Notes: a model not told the origin generated them from the letters alone. A stretch of DNA of 64,000 nucleotides from Lysobacter sp. Root690 (GCF_001427785.1 NZ_LMHM01000001.1:737116-801115); one strand, 5' to 3'. Positions 8,626-17,523 are shown, numbered from the stretch's first letter. Numbers and translations are program-made.

Positions 8626-9960
8626 TCAGCAGCTGAAGAAGAACGGCTTGCCCGGCGTGCCCTTGCCCAGGGTGCGTGTATTGATATCGAGCGAGTACCA
8701 CAGCCCGCCGCGCCGCAACGACACCGGCACGGCGCCGCAACCGGGCGCCGCGTCCTGGAAATCCTCGCCGAACGGCGTTCGCCCGGCCGCGTCGATCACC
8801 GCATAGCCGCGCGCGCGTTGCAGGACCAGGAAGTCCTGAGTCTGCATGTACAGCCGCCCCTCGAAGCGCCCCACCCGGCGCGGCTCGCCGCGCGCATCGA
8901 AACGGAACAACTCGGTGTTGCCGTCCTCCGACGGCAACGCCAGCATTCCCGATCCGGTGATCGCGACCCTGCAGCCGTTGAGGCCATGCGGCGCGCGGGT
9001 GAACGGGGTCAGGTCCAGAGTGAGGTAGACACAACCATCGTCCTTCGTGTCCAGCGCCAGCGCCACCAGCGTATTCCACGACCATAACGCCGCCGGCTGC
9101 CCATCGGTCAGCGCACGCAGCTCGATCACTTTGGCGATGCCGTCGGCTGCATGGTGCGGGCCACACTCGCTCAACAGTTCGACCCGCTGCTTGGCGAATG
9201 CGATCCACAGTCCGGCGCCGCGTCCCGCAGCCTGCTCCTGACTTGGCTTCGACGCCGGACACCTGTCGATTCCGCCGCTCGCGGCATCGACGAATTCGAT
9301 CGAATCGAAACGCGGCGGCAGCACTTCGCGCAGGTCGGATGCGAGTATGCCGGTCGCGCCGGCATCGGCCTTCGGCGCATACCAGTACGTCTCGCCGCCG
9401 CTTCTGCCGCGATAAGGCGAGAGGTAAGCGTAATAGCCCGAGCGCCGCACAAGCGGGCGATCGCCGGGCCCGATGCGGATCAGCTGCATGCCCAGGGGAT
9501 CGCCGCCGACCAGCACCACGCTGCCGTCGTCGTTGATGTGATCCACACCCAGACTCGCATAGGCCAGCGGCAACACCGTGGCACCGTGGACGTCGATCAC
9601 GCCCTGACAGCTCCCGCGCGCGACTTGCAGCAATCGGTCATTGATCGGCTGCATGCGGTCGAAGATCGGCGGCGTCAGGCGCCGATCTTTTTGCTCCAGA
9701 CCGAAACGCCACAAGCCAGCGGCGCTGACCGCATAACGGCGAATGCCCTGGTCCGGTGCGATGTCATCGTTCTGCTCGTCATAAAGTGAATTGAACGCAT
9801 CGCCGTCGGGCTCGCCGTCGAAACGGCACGGACCGGCTGCCTCGCGCAGCGCGCGCGCCGAGGAGAAGTCGATACTCGATCCGGTGTGCACGCCGGTTTC
9901 ACTGCCGACGCTCGTCGCCGGCCACAGCAGGCATAAGGCCACAAGCCACGTTGTTTTCAC
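8626..9960 (-). CDS. Secreted hypothetical protein, WG-repeat-like
   Basis: A 444-residue exported protein of unknown function. I chose the GTG at 9960 because it has a GGAG 8-9 bases upstream and gives an N-terminal signal peptide (VKTTWLVALCLLWPATSVGS); a longer reading to 10044 adds an Arg/Ser-rich stretch without character. The body contains recurring units of the form GLW-F-x, DRMQPINDRLLQVARG, GVIDVHGATVLPL and GYAVIDAAGRTPFGEDF, resembling the WG/KWG beta-propeller-like repeats found in bacterial envelope proteins. It contains several cysteines (CRFDG, SCQGV, CPAS, ECGP, DGCVY, GCR, PGCG), consistent with periplasmic disulfides. No partner gene is apparent. Confidence 0.65.
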   Translation of the reverse strand: MKTTWLVALCLLWPATSVGSETGVHTGSSIDFSSARALREAAGPCRFDGEPDGDAFNSLYDEQNDDIAPDQGIRRYAVSAAGLWRFGLEQKDRRLTPPIFDRMQPINDRLLQVARGSCQGVIDVHGATVLPLAYASLGVDHINDDGSVVLVGGDPLGMQLIRIGPGDRPLVRRSGYYAYLSPYRGRSGGETYWYAPKADAGATGILASDLREVLPPRFDSIEFVDAASGGIDRCPASKPSQEQAAGRGAGLWIAFAKQRVELLSECGPHHAADGIAKVIELRALTDGQPAALWSWNTLVALALDTKDDGCVYLTLDLTPFTRAPHGLNGCRVAITGSGMLALPSEDGNTELFRFDARGEPRRVGRFEGRLYMQTQDFLVLQRARGYAVIDAAGRTPFGEDFQDAAPGCGAVPVSLRRGGLWYSLDINTRTLGKGTPGKPFFFSC

Positions 9961-10189
9961 CGACCGACTCCGTTTTCGCGAGCTGCCGACGCCTTCCGTT
10001 GGCTGTGACGCCGGCCACCGTCCATAACGGAATCGTCCATGCAAGGCAGGGGATTATGCATCGCGGCAGATCGACGCGAGCGAACCGCCGTGTACGCGCT
10101 GGCCTCGACGAGCGCGATGGGCGCGTGCATCCAGGCTTTGCGTCATCGCTGCTTGCATGCCGCCCGCGACGAAGCCGCCTGGGCCCGAA

Positions 10190-10474
10190 TCAGATCTCGG
10201 CGGAGGCGCCCGACGACACGGCGATCGTGATGGCTTCCTGCAGATGCTCATGGCGCCAGTTACTCGGCCCGCGAGCGTGCGCGGTGACGCGAACAGCGCC
10301 ATGGGTCTTGTCTTGCCAAGCAACCTGACACTCGATCTCGATCGGCTCCCCACTCACGCCGACGACTCGGGTTGAAGCCGCGCGCCCCACCAAGGCGATG
10401 AGTTCGGTCTCAGGGAGGGTGCGGATGGCTTCCAGTTCCTCCTGAAGTACGACGTATGCGTCCGAAGTTCTCAT
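10190..10474 (-). CDS. Hypothetical protein, 94 residues
   Basis: A short open frame coding for a soluble protein without signal peptide or membrane segment: MRTSDAYVVLQEELEAIRTL then a beta-rich part (IEIECQVAWQDKTHGAVRVTAHARG). I do not recognise a family. It lies 70 bases downstream of the HAD-like gene on the same strand and could be its operon partner. The Shine-Dalgarno is weak (GGCGGCT about 12 bases upstream). The composition looks protein-like, and competing frames here are arginine-rich noise, which is why I keep it. Confidence 0.5.
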   Translation of the reverse strand: MRTSDAYVVLQEELEAIRTLPETELIALVGRAASTRVVGVSGEPIEIECQVAWQDKTHGAVRVTAHARGPSNWRHEHLQEAITIAVSSGASAEI

Positions 10475-10544
10475 CGATGAGCCGCCATGCGCGCAACGGC
10501 GGGATTGAAGCCGTCCACGCAGCGATTCAGTTCGGGATGATTTT

Positions 10545-10991
10545 TCATTTGCGACAGGCCGCCTTTACCTTGGAAGCCCAGTACCGGTCGCCAGGATCGA
10601 CCGTAACAACCCGGAAGCCGTGCCTGTCGCCTTCCGCTTCGACTCCGGCGCAGTCATCGACCAGCAAGTCGATCCCGAATGCCGGCGGGTACTTGGACGG
10701 ACCGACGGGCCGGCCGCGCAAGGCGTTCGCATGGGCGGTTGCATTCACCACGCCGCCGAGACGAATTCCCGCGCATAACAGCCATAGGTACAGGTAGCGC
10801 TTCGAACGCAGCGAGGACGTGTATATCCAGACCTCATGCCCGTCGGCCTGCAGCTCGCGCATGAGCGCGACCGCCCCTTCGCGCAAGGGTTCGCGAAAAA
10901 CCAGGCGCATCGGCAGCGGCAACGACGAAGATCGGAATTGCCCTCGACCCAGCGGAGTCAAGGTCCCGTCGATATCGAAGGCGATCCGCAT
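10545..10991 (-). CDS. Small HAD-superfamily phosphatase-like protein
   Basis: 148-residue HAD-like protein. Motif I is AFDIDGTLTP near the N-terminus (first Asp nucleophile, second Asp acid/base), motif II is in VWIYTSSLRSK, a lysine follows in PVGPSKYPP, and the acidic motif is LLVDDCAGV. This matches small capless HAD proteins that act as phosphatases on nucleotides or small metabolites. I prefer the start at 10991, which has GGGG about 10 bases upstream; an in-frame ATG at 11027 adds 12 residues with a poorer ribosome site. Genes further down the strand are uncharacterised, so no pathway can be proposed. Confidence 0.72.
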   Translation of the reverse strand: MRIAFDIDGTLTPLGRGQFRSSSLPLPMRLVFREPLREGAVALMRELQADGHEVWIYTSSLRSKRYLYLWLLCAGIRLGGVVNATAHANALRGRPVGPSKYPPAFGIDLLVDDCAGVEAEGDRHGFRVVTVDPGDRYWASKVKAACRK

Positions 10992-11107
10992 CTGAAGTTG
11001 CCCCGGGACCTCGGTCAATGACGCCATGCCGCGGAAACAGCGCGGCGCCAAATCAGCGGCGGCCGCATGCCACGACCGCCGCCGGAGTCCGCACGAACGA
11101 ACAAGGC

Positions 11108-11425
11108 TTATTGCGCGCTGCGTTCGCTCCGCGGGCTCTGCGCCTGGGCGATCTGGATCGGGCGCGGCAACGGATTTTCGACCATCGGCCGCGGCAGGTC
11201 GGTGAACGGCGCGGCGATCGGATTGGTGCAGAAGGTCTCTTCGCACAGCGCACGCGCTTCTTCGCAGACCTGCTGCTTTTCCGGCGTATCCGCGCGGCTC
11301 ATACAGCGCACGAACAGCCAGGGGCAATCGTTGCAGGCCGCGAACGCGCTGGAGATGGGCAGCAACGCGGCGAAGACGGTGATCGAGCCAAACAGCAATG
11401 GGGTCAGCAAGCGAGACTTGAACAT
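11108..11425 (-). CDS. Small secreted cysteine-rich protein
   Basis: 105-residue protein with a clear signal peptide (MFKSRLLTPLLFGSITVFAA ... SSAFA) and a mature part starting ACNDCPWLFVRC. Six cysteines occur within about 45 residues (CNDC, VRC, VCEEARALCEETFC), suggesting a disulfide-stabilised periplasmic or secreted peptide. The C-terminal third is proline-rich and ends RSERSAQ. The start at 11425 is supported by AAGGA 6-10 bases upstream. I know no characterised homologue; function unknown. Confidence 0.65.
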   Translation of the reverse strand: MFKSRLLTPLLFGSITVFAALLPISSAFAACNDCPWLFVRCMSRADTPEKQQVCEEARALCEETFCTNPIAAPFTDLPRPMVENPLPRPIQIAQAQSPRSERSAQ

Positions 11426-11839
11426 GACGATCCTTCCCATGGGTGGCGCCGACTCATTCGGCCCGGTGAGATTATCACTTGGCCGATCCCGCCGAAGGCT
11501 GCATGGCAAAGCGCCGCGAGCAACCCGCGCTTGGATGGAAATCCGGACGCAGCGCGCATTAAGCGTCTGACCGCCGTCGAAAACCAGACGGCATCAAGCC
11601 GTGGTTTGAGCTCGATCCGAACCGCGACGCGGCGACAGCTCGGAACCGTCTGACCTCTCGGTCAAAGGCCTGGACTCGAGCTTCGATGCATTCGGTCCGA
11701 TGCATGCCGCACTGCGGCAGAGGCATCGCTGCCCTGGACGACGTTGCCGACCATCGCCGGAGGATCGCCCCTTAGTACTGCGACGCGACAGCGCGACGAC
11801 GCCTCGGGCGGCGCCACGCTGTCGCCTTCATGCCTTCGC

Positions 11840-12604
11840 TCAGAGCCTGCGATACACGCGCACATAGTCCACGTGCATCTTCGCCGGCAACTTGCTTTCG
11901 TCGACGTTGAAGCCCGGCCAGTTGCCGCCGATGGCGAAGTTCAGCAGCAGGAAAAAGTCGCGATGGAATTCGTCGGTGCCGTTGATGCTGTTCTGGATGT
12001 TGGCTTCATGGAACTTGTTGCCGTCGACGTACCAGCGGATCGCGTTGGCGTCCCACTCCACCGCGTAGACGTGCCAGTCGGCGACGTTAAGGGCGGTGTT
12101 GCCGCCGTATTGCGCGTAGTTGCCGTTGTGGTCGCGCCAATGGATGGTGCCGTAGGTACGATTTTCGTTGTTGACATGCTCCATGATGTCGATCTCGCCG
12201 GAGGCGGGCCAGCCGACTTGCGGCAGGTTGGAGCCCAGCGCCCAGAACGCCGGCCACGCGCCCATGAACGACGGCAGCCGCATCCTCGCTTCGATCTTGC
12301 CGTACCTGAAGTTGCGGATCCCCTGCGTCTTCATGCGCGCGGAGGTATAGCGAAACCCGCCGAAATCCTGGCGCCGGGCGGTGATGACCAGGGCATTGTT
12401 CTCGATGCCGGCGTTCTCGCGCCGGTAGTACTCCAGTTCGTTGTTGCCCCAGCCGCCGCTGCCGTTTCCGGTCTCGAACACCCAGCTCGGGCCGATCGAT
12501 CCGTTGAACTCGTCGCTCCAGGCCAGCTGCCAAGTCTGCGCGCTGGCGCCGCCGGCGAACATGCAGGCGACGAAGAACAGCATGCCTTTCATAAGCAGTT
12601 TCAT
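11840..12604 (-). CDS. Secreted GH16 endo-beta-1,3-glucanase
   Basis: 254-residue secreted laminarinase-type enzyme of glycoside hydrolase family 16. It starts with a signal peptide ending GGASA before QTWQLAWSDEFNG, then GNNELEYY, the catalytic GEIDIMEH (nucleophile first Glu, acid/base last Glu) and MHVDYVRVY at the C-terminus. GH16 members of this type cleave beta-1,3-glucan of fungal walls and laminarin; comparable enzymes are known from Lysobacter. Length is that of a catalytic domain alone, with no carbohydrate-binding module. A perfect 14-bp palindrome lies about 300 bases upstream and may be an operator. The product could feed the glucan uptake operon at the left end of the window. 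Confidence 0.92.
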   Translation of the reverse strand: MKLLMKGMLFFVACMFAGGASAQTWQLAWSDEFNGSIGPSWVFETGNGSGGWGNNELEYYRRENAGIENNALVITARRQDFGGFRYTSARMKTQGIRNFRYGKIEARMRLPSFMGAWPAFWALGSNLPQVGWPASGEIDIMEHVNNENRTYGTIHWRDHNGNYAQYGGNTALNVADWHVYAVEWDANAIRWYVDGNKFHEANIQNSINGTDEFHRDFFLLLNFAIGGNWPGFNVDESKLPAKMHVDYVRVYRRL

Positions 12605-13212
12605 GACGTCTTATCCTCGTGGGAAAGGGAGTGAATATCGATTCGACCGGACACGGCGCGACGACTCGCGCGCAACGACGCGAGGTGTTCGGCTATATCC
12701 GACTGGCCGCGATCAAGCCCGACCGCTCAGGCCGGCTGCTTGGTCCTTGATGAGAAATTCCGCGGCGCCGCCAATGTTGAGCGCATGCCGCCAGCGACGC
12801 GCCCGAGCATTCGGCAACCGGCCGCGAGGATGGATCGATCGGTGCATGCGCCGACGTTTCGCCACCCTTCCGCATCAGGTCCGCGACCGACGCTGTCCTT
12901 GCATGACAGCGCTGTCAACCGGTGTTTTGCCGAACGATTCTTTGCGCGGACAGGTTCACATTCCGGATGTGGGCTGGTTGGTACTAAGCCTCGGCCTTCG
13001 CCCGAGCCGTGCTGCACGACAGCACGACGCTGCGCCCGCATCGGCGAGGTGAGTTGTCCGTCAACGGGCACGGTCGCTTGCCTCGATACAAAATTTGCCG
13101 AGTCTGCCCTGGTCGCGATTTTGCGCAGCAGTGCCGGTCGGTCCCGTCGCGCGACGGGTAGAAGCGACGTTCCGGCGTGGGCCGGAATCCCAAGGCGCTA
13201 AGGAGAGTTCCG
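12605..13212. other. Intergenic stretch with one palindrome
   Basis: About 600 bases between the divergent GH16 gene and the DUF6289-like gene. I see no credible coding frame on either strand (candidate frames are arginine/proline-rich shadows). It holds the 14-bp palindrome at 12904-12917 and the ribosome site AAGGAGAG at 13199-13206. Confidence 0.6.
12904..12917. promoter_or_regulatory. Candidate LacI-type operator palindrome
   Basis: TGACAGCGCTGTCA, a perfect 14-bp inverted repeat with a central CG step. It resembles sugar-responsive LacI-family operators, including the NagR boxes described in Xanthomonas (TGACA-N4-TGTCA form). It lies between divergent genes, nearer in function to the GH16 glucanase. 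No second copy was seen in the window and no cognate repressor is adjacent. Confidence 0.45.
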
Positions 13213-13485
13213 ATGTTCCGTTTGCACAGGTTGTCCAAGAAGAAGTTGTCGCTCGCGTTGTTCGCCGTCGGCCTGATCGTGTCGTTCGCCGCGGCCGCCC
13301 TGCCCTATCCGAATCCGGGCGAAAGCTACATCCAGACCTATTACTCCGATGCGACGCGCACCCAGGTGGTCGGCGAGCGTTCCTACGGCCACTGCGGCGA
13401 GAGCTACTCCTGGGGCACCCTGAAGGGTTACTTCACCCTCAGCAAGGTCACCTGCGGAACCGGCGGCCCGGAAGGCGCTAACTGA
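13213..13485 (+). CDS. Small secreted DUF6289-like protein
   Basis: 90-residue protein. An N-terminal hydrophobic segment (KLSLALFAVGLIVSFAAAA) follows a basic stretch and looks like a signal peptide or anchor. The mature part LPYPNPGESYIQTYYSDATR, VGERSYGHCGESYSWG and a second Cys near the end (KVTCGTGGPEG) match the small DUF6289 family seen repeatedly in Lysobacter and Xanthomonas. The function is unknown; two cysteines probably form one disulfide. The start is set by AAGGAGAG seven bases upstream, and a strong terminator follows, so it is probably a monocistronic, well-expressed gene. Confidence 0.75.
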   Translation: MFRLHRLSKKKLSLALFAVGLIVSFAAAALPYPNPGESYIQTYYSDATRTQVVGERSYGHCGESYSWGTLKGYFTLSKVTCGTGGPEGAN

Positions 13486-13793
13486 GTCGTCGGCCGCGGC
13501 GCTCGTCGCCGCGAGCCGCAACCGAGCCCACCGCATGCGGTGGGCTTTTTGTTTGGCGATCCATGCTCGACGGTGTCGCGATCGACCCATGTCGGCCTGA
13601 ATGTTCGACGTCGGTTTTCGTGGGCGGCCGGCCCAGGCCACATTCGACCGTGACGTAGAACGCACTTCCACGAGCATGTAACCGTTTCCAAGGGTAATCC
13701 CTAGCTGGTCCTGTGCCATCTCGGCACCTGTAATGAGCCACGACCGCTATCACCGCCGCGCACCGGGCGGCACACAGCACAGGAGACCGACTC
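13486..13793. other. Intergenic stretch with terminator
   Basis: 308 bases between the DUF6289-like gene and the M15 peptidase. It contains the terminator at 13525-13552 and presumably the promoter of the peptidase gene; no coding frame is credible. Confidence 0.6.
13525..13552 (+). terminator. Rho-independent terminator
   Basis: Perfect 10-bp stem (GCCCACCGCA/TGCGGTGGGC; the two arms abut, so the innermost pairs form the loop), followed by TTTTTGTTT. It sits 40 bases after the DUF6289-like stop codon. Confidence 0.85.
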
Positions 13794-14819
13794 ATGGACA
13801 GCGTCAACGGCAGCTCCGGCACCGCAGGCACTTCGGGCACTCACGACAGCCAGTCCGCCTCGCTCGGCGCGCAGTCCACGCCGACCCAGGCCGAGACCCA
13901 GGAACAGGATCTGCGCGAAGCCCTGGCCGAAAATCCCCAGGCGGTGGCCGCATTGTCCGCGCTGACCGCGAACACCCACTACGCCCAGCTCAGTGTCGAA
14001 CAGCAGGTGCAGGCACTGGACGCGTTCAACGCCGCGCCCAACCTCGCCACCGCGACTTATCTGCAGGGCGTCGCCGAACAGACCTTGAATCCGCAAGCCA
14101 CGCCCACCTCGCTGACGCCCGATGCCGGCACGCTGACCCTCGACGGGCAGACCTACAGCATTCGCAACGGCAATCTGATCGGCGCCGACGGCCAGGTCGC
14201 CGGCACCATCCGCAACGATGGCCAGGTGCAGCTCAACAACGAAACCACGACGCGCAGCGTCTACGACGACATCAACACCCGCGTGCAGTTGCGCGAGACC
14301 AACGCGGCGCAGGAGTTGCAGGACTTGGTCAACCTGCACGCCGCCGATCCCAACGCACGTCTGGACAACGCCAACATCAACCGCGAGATGGCCCGCCTCG
14401 CCACCGACGTGATTTCGCGCGCGCGCATGGAAGGCATGGACATGCGCGTGGTCAGCGATTTCCGCAGCGTCGAGGAGCAGAACGCGCTGTTCGCGCAAGG
14501 CCGCACCGCGCCGGGCCGGGTGGTGACCAACGCGACCGGCGGCAGCTCCTGGCATAACTACGGGCTGGCGGTGGACGTGGCCTTCAACAACGCCAACGGC
14601 CAGCCGAGCTGGCCGGAAAACGCCAACTGGGATCGCTACGGCGAGATCGCGGTCCAGCGCGGACTGGAGTGGGGCGGCAACTGGCGCGGGATCAACGACC
14701 GCCCGCATATCGAATACCACCCCGGGCTCGGCGCCGGCGAAGCACGCACCATGCTGCCGGCGTATCGCCAGGGCGGACTGGATCAGGTCTGGAACAACCT
14801 CGGGCTAGGCGGACGGTGA
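13794..14819 (+). CDS. M15-type murein peptidase without signal peptide
   Basis: 341 residues. The C-terminal third is an M15_4-type zinc peptidase (L-Ala-D-Glu or D-Ala-D-Ala peptidase fold, like phage endolysins): VVSDFRSVEEQNALFAQG, SSWHNYGLAVDVAF (His and Asp ligands) and RPHIEYHPG (final His ligand). The N-terminal 220 residues are a low-complexity Ser/Gly/Thr start, a Gln/Ala-rich helical part and a small beta unit (TLTLDGQTYSIRNGNLIGAD). No signal peptide, membrane segment or lysis genes are present, so export is either non-classical or via a dedicated secretion system. This could be an antibacterial effector, a stray endolysin, or a cell-wall enzyme released with vesicles. The start at 13794 follows AGGAGACC. 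Confidence 0.78.
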   Translation: MDSVNGSSGTAGTSGTHDSQSASLGAQSTPTQAETQEQDLREALAENPQAVAALSALTANTHYAQLSVEQQVQALDAFNAAPNLATATYLQGVAEQTLNPQATPTSLTPDAGTLTLDGQTYSIRNGNLIGADGQVAGTIRNDGQVQLNNETTTRSVYDDINTRVQLRETNAAQELQDLVNLHAADPNARLDNANINREMARLATDVISRARMEGMDMRVVSDFRSVEEQNALFAQGRTAPGRVVTNATGGSSWHNYGLAVDVAFNNANGQPSWPENANWDRYGEIAVQRGLEWGGNWRGINDRPHIEYHPGLGAGEARTMLPAYRQGGLDQVWNNLGLGGR

Positions 14820-14891
14820 CGTGTATCGCCTGACGATCCCGGCGTTCGCGTGGATACTGACGCCATCCGCGCCGGCCGGGACCGCTTCGCC

Positions 14892-15578
14892 ATGACCGCA
14901 GCATCGCTTCGCCATCGTCGTCTGCGCCTCGCGGTCGCCGCCTGCTTTCTGATCGCGACCGCCGCTTGCGCCGCACCGCCGCGCGGCGTCGTGCCCGCGG
15001 TCGACACCACCGCGGTGCAACTGCCGGCGCAGGGACCGTTGTCGTTTCATCCGCAGCGCGATGAGCTGTCCTGGGCGCAGGGCCGCGACTGGCATCGGCT
15101 GGATCTGAGCAACGGCCGCAGCGAACACTTCCAGGCCGAGGCCGAGATCGCCGATCTCGCTTACGCCGACGACGGCGCGCTGTGGCTCGCCGCCGGTGCG
15201 CCGCAGCGTTGGCTGCAAGGCCGGCGCACTTGCCACGGCGATAACGCCGATCTCAGCCGCGCGTTCGGCGCCGACCGCGACGGCATGCGCATGGCCAGCT
15301 ACGGCCACGACGACACTCAGGGACCGATCCGCCACCAATACTGGTTCGATCCGCAATGCCGCGTGCGTCGCGACAGCCTCGCGCCGTTGCCGGCCGGCCT
15401 CACCGACAGCGCCGCCGATCCGGGCGAAACGTCCGGCTCCGATGCTGCACTCGCGGCCAAGCTGCGCAGCGCCACGCAACCGACCGCGGATGGCACCATC
15501 GCGGTATCGCGCGATGGCCGCTGGCGCGTGGTCGAACGCGGCGGCGAACGAAAACTCGAGCGCGTCGGTCCGCCTTAA
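14892..15578 (+). CDS. Putative lipoprotein
   Basis: 228-residue predicted lipoprotein, starting MTAASLRHRRLRLAVAACFL with Cys in ATAAC at about residue 27; the lipobox is atypical (ATAAC rather than LAGC), so simple secretion is possible. The body has beta-propeller-like phrases (LSFHPQRDELSWAQGRDWHR, IADLAYADDGALWLAAG, IAVSRDGRWRVVERGGERKL) and two further cysteines. It starts 72 bases after the M15 peptidase on the same strand, so it may be co-expressed and could protect the cell from that enzyme; this is inference only. No family was recognised. Confidence 0.6.
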   Translation: MTAASLRHRRLRLAVAACFLIATAACAAPPRGVVPAVDTTAVQLPAQGPLSFHPQRDELSWAQGRDWHRLDLSNGRSEHFQAEAEIADLAYADDGALWLAAGAPQRWLQGRRTCHGDNADLSRAFGADRDGMRMASYGHDDTQGPIRHQYWFDPQCRVRRDSLAPLPAGLTDSAADPGETSGSDAALAAKLRSATQPTADGTIAVSRDGRWRVVERGGERKLERVGPP

Positions 15579-16179
15579 GTCCGCACCCGGCGGTCGCCAA
15601 GCGCATCGGCGCGACGCGATCGATCGCATTCGCGGCGGCTGCGACGTATCCGGCCAAGACTGACAGCCCATACAACGACAGGGCTGGAACTTCGCGCAAC
15701 TTGAACGATCGCGGCGGTGATCGCGACGCGCCTACATACCGAACGGTCGATCCCCTCGACTGCATTCGGCTGCATGCGTGGCCGTGCGCGGCACACGAGG
15801 CCGCGGCGGAGCTCGTGCATGAAATCGCCGCTGATCGCAAACCCGATCACACGCCAAAAGGACGGCCGTTGAATTTTTCCGTTCAAGCGGCGGCGGTATC
15901 GAATCGCGCATCGCCGCGGCGGCACATGCCGCGTGCAATGCCGATACATCGCACGCGTTATCTGTCGCGCTGACTCAGAGCGGACTGATCGCAACCACCG
16001 TTATCGTCGCATCGGCCGTCGACATTCGCACGCGACGGTCGTCGAGAGGTTGAGCACGCGCGGACGCCCCGCCGCCAAGCCTTGGTCACGGAGGGTTACG
16101 GCACAGGCATTCGATGGGTGGCTGACGCACGGCTCGACTCGATGTCATCGCTACTCAAACCACAGGATGGACCAACGAC
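15579..16179. other. Intergenic stretch, nothing recognised
   Basis: About 600 bases upstream of the two-domain iron oxidase/VOC gene. Open frames here are short and arginine-rich, and I see no RNA gene or convincing inverted repeat. It is long for this genome and may hold a regulated promoter or decayed DNA. Confidence 0.5.
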
Positions 16180-17499
16180 ATGAAGATCGATTCGCCACAA
16201 TCGTCTTGTCCCCGCAACCACGTCGATATCGACCAGTTCTGGAAACTCGCCGACGATCTGCAAGGCAGGACCGTCGAACACGCCAAGGACATGTTCGCCT
16301 TCGTCGAAACCGCCAGCCCGGACCGCTTGTTCTCGCTGCTGGTGCAGTACCGGTATTTCACCGTCTACTACATCTCCGACATCGCGCTGCTGATCGCGCG
16401 CCTGCAACCGGGCCGGATGCGCAGCTTTCTCGCCGACATTCTGCTCGACGAGCTCGGCGGCGGCGACCACACCCAAGCCCATCCGGAGTTGTACGACCGC
16501 TTTCTGGCCAGTCTGGGACTCGAACATTCCTCGCTCGACGGCATGGCGCTCGCCGACAACATCGCCTTGCTGGAAACCGCGCGAGCGAAATTGATCGCGC
16601 CGGAAAACACCAGCGCCTACGGCATCGGCCTGCGCGGGATGGGCGGCGAATGCGTATGCCAGATCTATCTGGCCCGCTTGTACGAGCATCTGATCCTCAA
16701 TCCGTACATCCGCGAACGCACGGCGAGCATCGACTGGACGTTCTGGGAGCTGCATATCGGCGAGCACGACATCGCCCACCGCGAGAACCTGCGCAAACTC
16801 ATCAGCGACGAAGTCGCCGGCATGGACGGCGACAGCGTGGCGGCGCTCGAAGCCGGCTTCCGCGACAGCATGACCGCATGGTCGGCGTTCTGGCAGAACA
16901 TCCACGACGAGGCGACCAAACCGGCGGGCCAGGAATCGAACCCGCGCGCGGCCGTCGGCGACGTGGTGCTTGGTCCGGCCAAGAACGATCGGGATGCGGT
17001 CACCGACATCCACCAGTTCCATCTCGCCATCGGCGTGCATGACTTGCAGCAGGCGCGGCAGTTCTACTGCGATGTGCTCGGCGCCAAGCAGGGACGCTCG
17101 ACCAAGAACCTAATCGATCTCGACTTCTACGGCCATCACCTGGTGATCCACCAGACGCCCAAGGACGCGGACAACACCGACAACGCCTTCGGGTCGGCCT
17201 TCTATGGCGAAACCGTGCGCGTCCCGCACTTCGGCATGAACCTCAACTGGCGCGACTGGAGTTCACTGGCCGATCGGATCAAGTCGAAGGACTACACCTT
17301 CATCGACCCGCCGCACGTGCGCATGCGCGACCTGCCCGGCGAGCACGCGACCATGTTCCTCAACGACCCCAGCGGCAATTCACTGGAGTTCAAGGCGTTC
17401 CGCAATCACGACGAAGTGTTTTCGGTGATCTTCTCCAACAGCACCCGCGACATCTTCGGGCTGGATTCGCTGGTGGCGAAGGCCGCCGCGGCCGCCTGA
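16180..17499 (+). CDS. Haem-oxygenase-like iron oxidase fused to VOC domain
   Basis: 439-residue fusion. Residues about 10-250 look like the iron-containing redox enzyme/haem-oxygenase-like diiron oxidase fold: all-helical, with metal-ligand candidates in LLDELGGGDHTQAH (Glu and His) and ELHIGEHDIAHREN (His, Glu, Asp, His). Residues about 280-420 form a VOC (glyoxalase/dioxygenase) domain: FHLAIGVHDLQQARQFYCDV, VRVPHFGMNLNW, and DPSGNSLEFKAF, with His/Glu metal positions. The linker is short and Pro/Asp-rich. Such iron oxidases perform desaturation, C-C cleavage or N-oxidation of amino-acid or fatty-acid substrates, often in natural-product pathways; a VOC partner could act on the oxidised product. 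The exact reaction is unknown. No signal peptide. A terminator follows, and a class III aminotransferase converges on it. Confidence 0.75.
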   Translation: MKIDSPQSSCPRNHVDIDQFWKLADDLQGRTVEHAKDMFAFVETASPDRLFSLLVQYRYFTVYYISDIALLIARLQPGRMRSFLADILLDELGGGDHTQAHPELYDRFLASLGLEHSSLDGMALADNIALLETARAKLIAPENTSAYGIGLRGMGGECVCQIYLARLYEHLILNPYIRERTASIDWTFWELHIGEHDIAHRENLRKLISDEVAGMDGDSVAALEAGFRDSMTAWSAFWQNIHDEATKPAGQESNPRAAVGDVVLGPAKNDRDAVTDIHQFHLAIGVHDLQQARQFYCDVLGAKQGRSTKNLIDLDFYGHHLVIHQTPKDADNTDNAFGSAFYGETVRVPHFGMNLNWRDWSSLADRIKSKDYTFIDPPHVRMRDLPGEHATMFLNDPSGNSLEFKAFRNHDEVFSVIFSNSTRDIFGLDSLVAKAAAAA

Positions 17500-17523
17500 C
17501 CGCGAACGGACCGCTGCATCGAG

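Noticed and set aside
12727-13071. Short frames on both strands in the GH16/DUF6289 gap
   Set aside because: Cys/Arg/Ser-rich, no start signals, no family resemblance.
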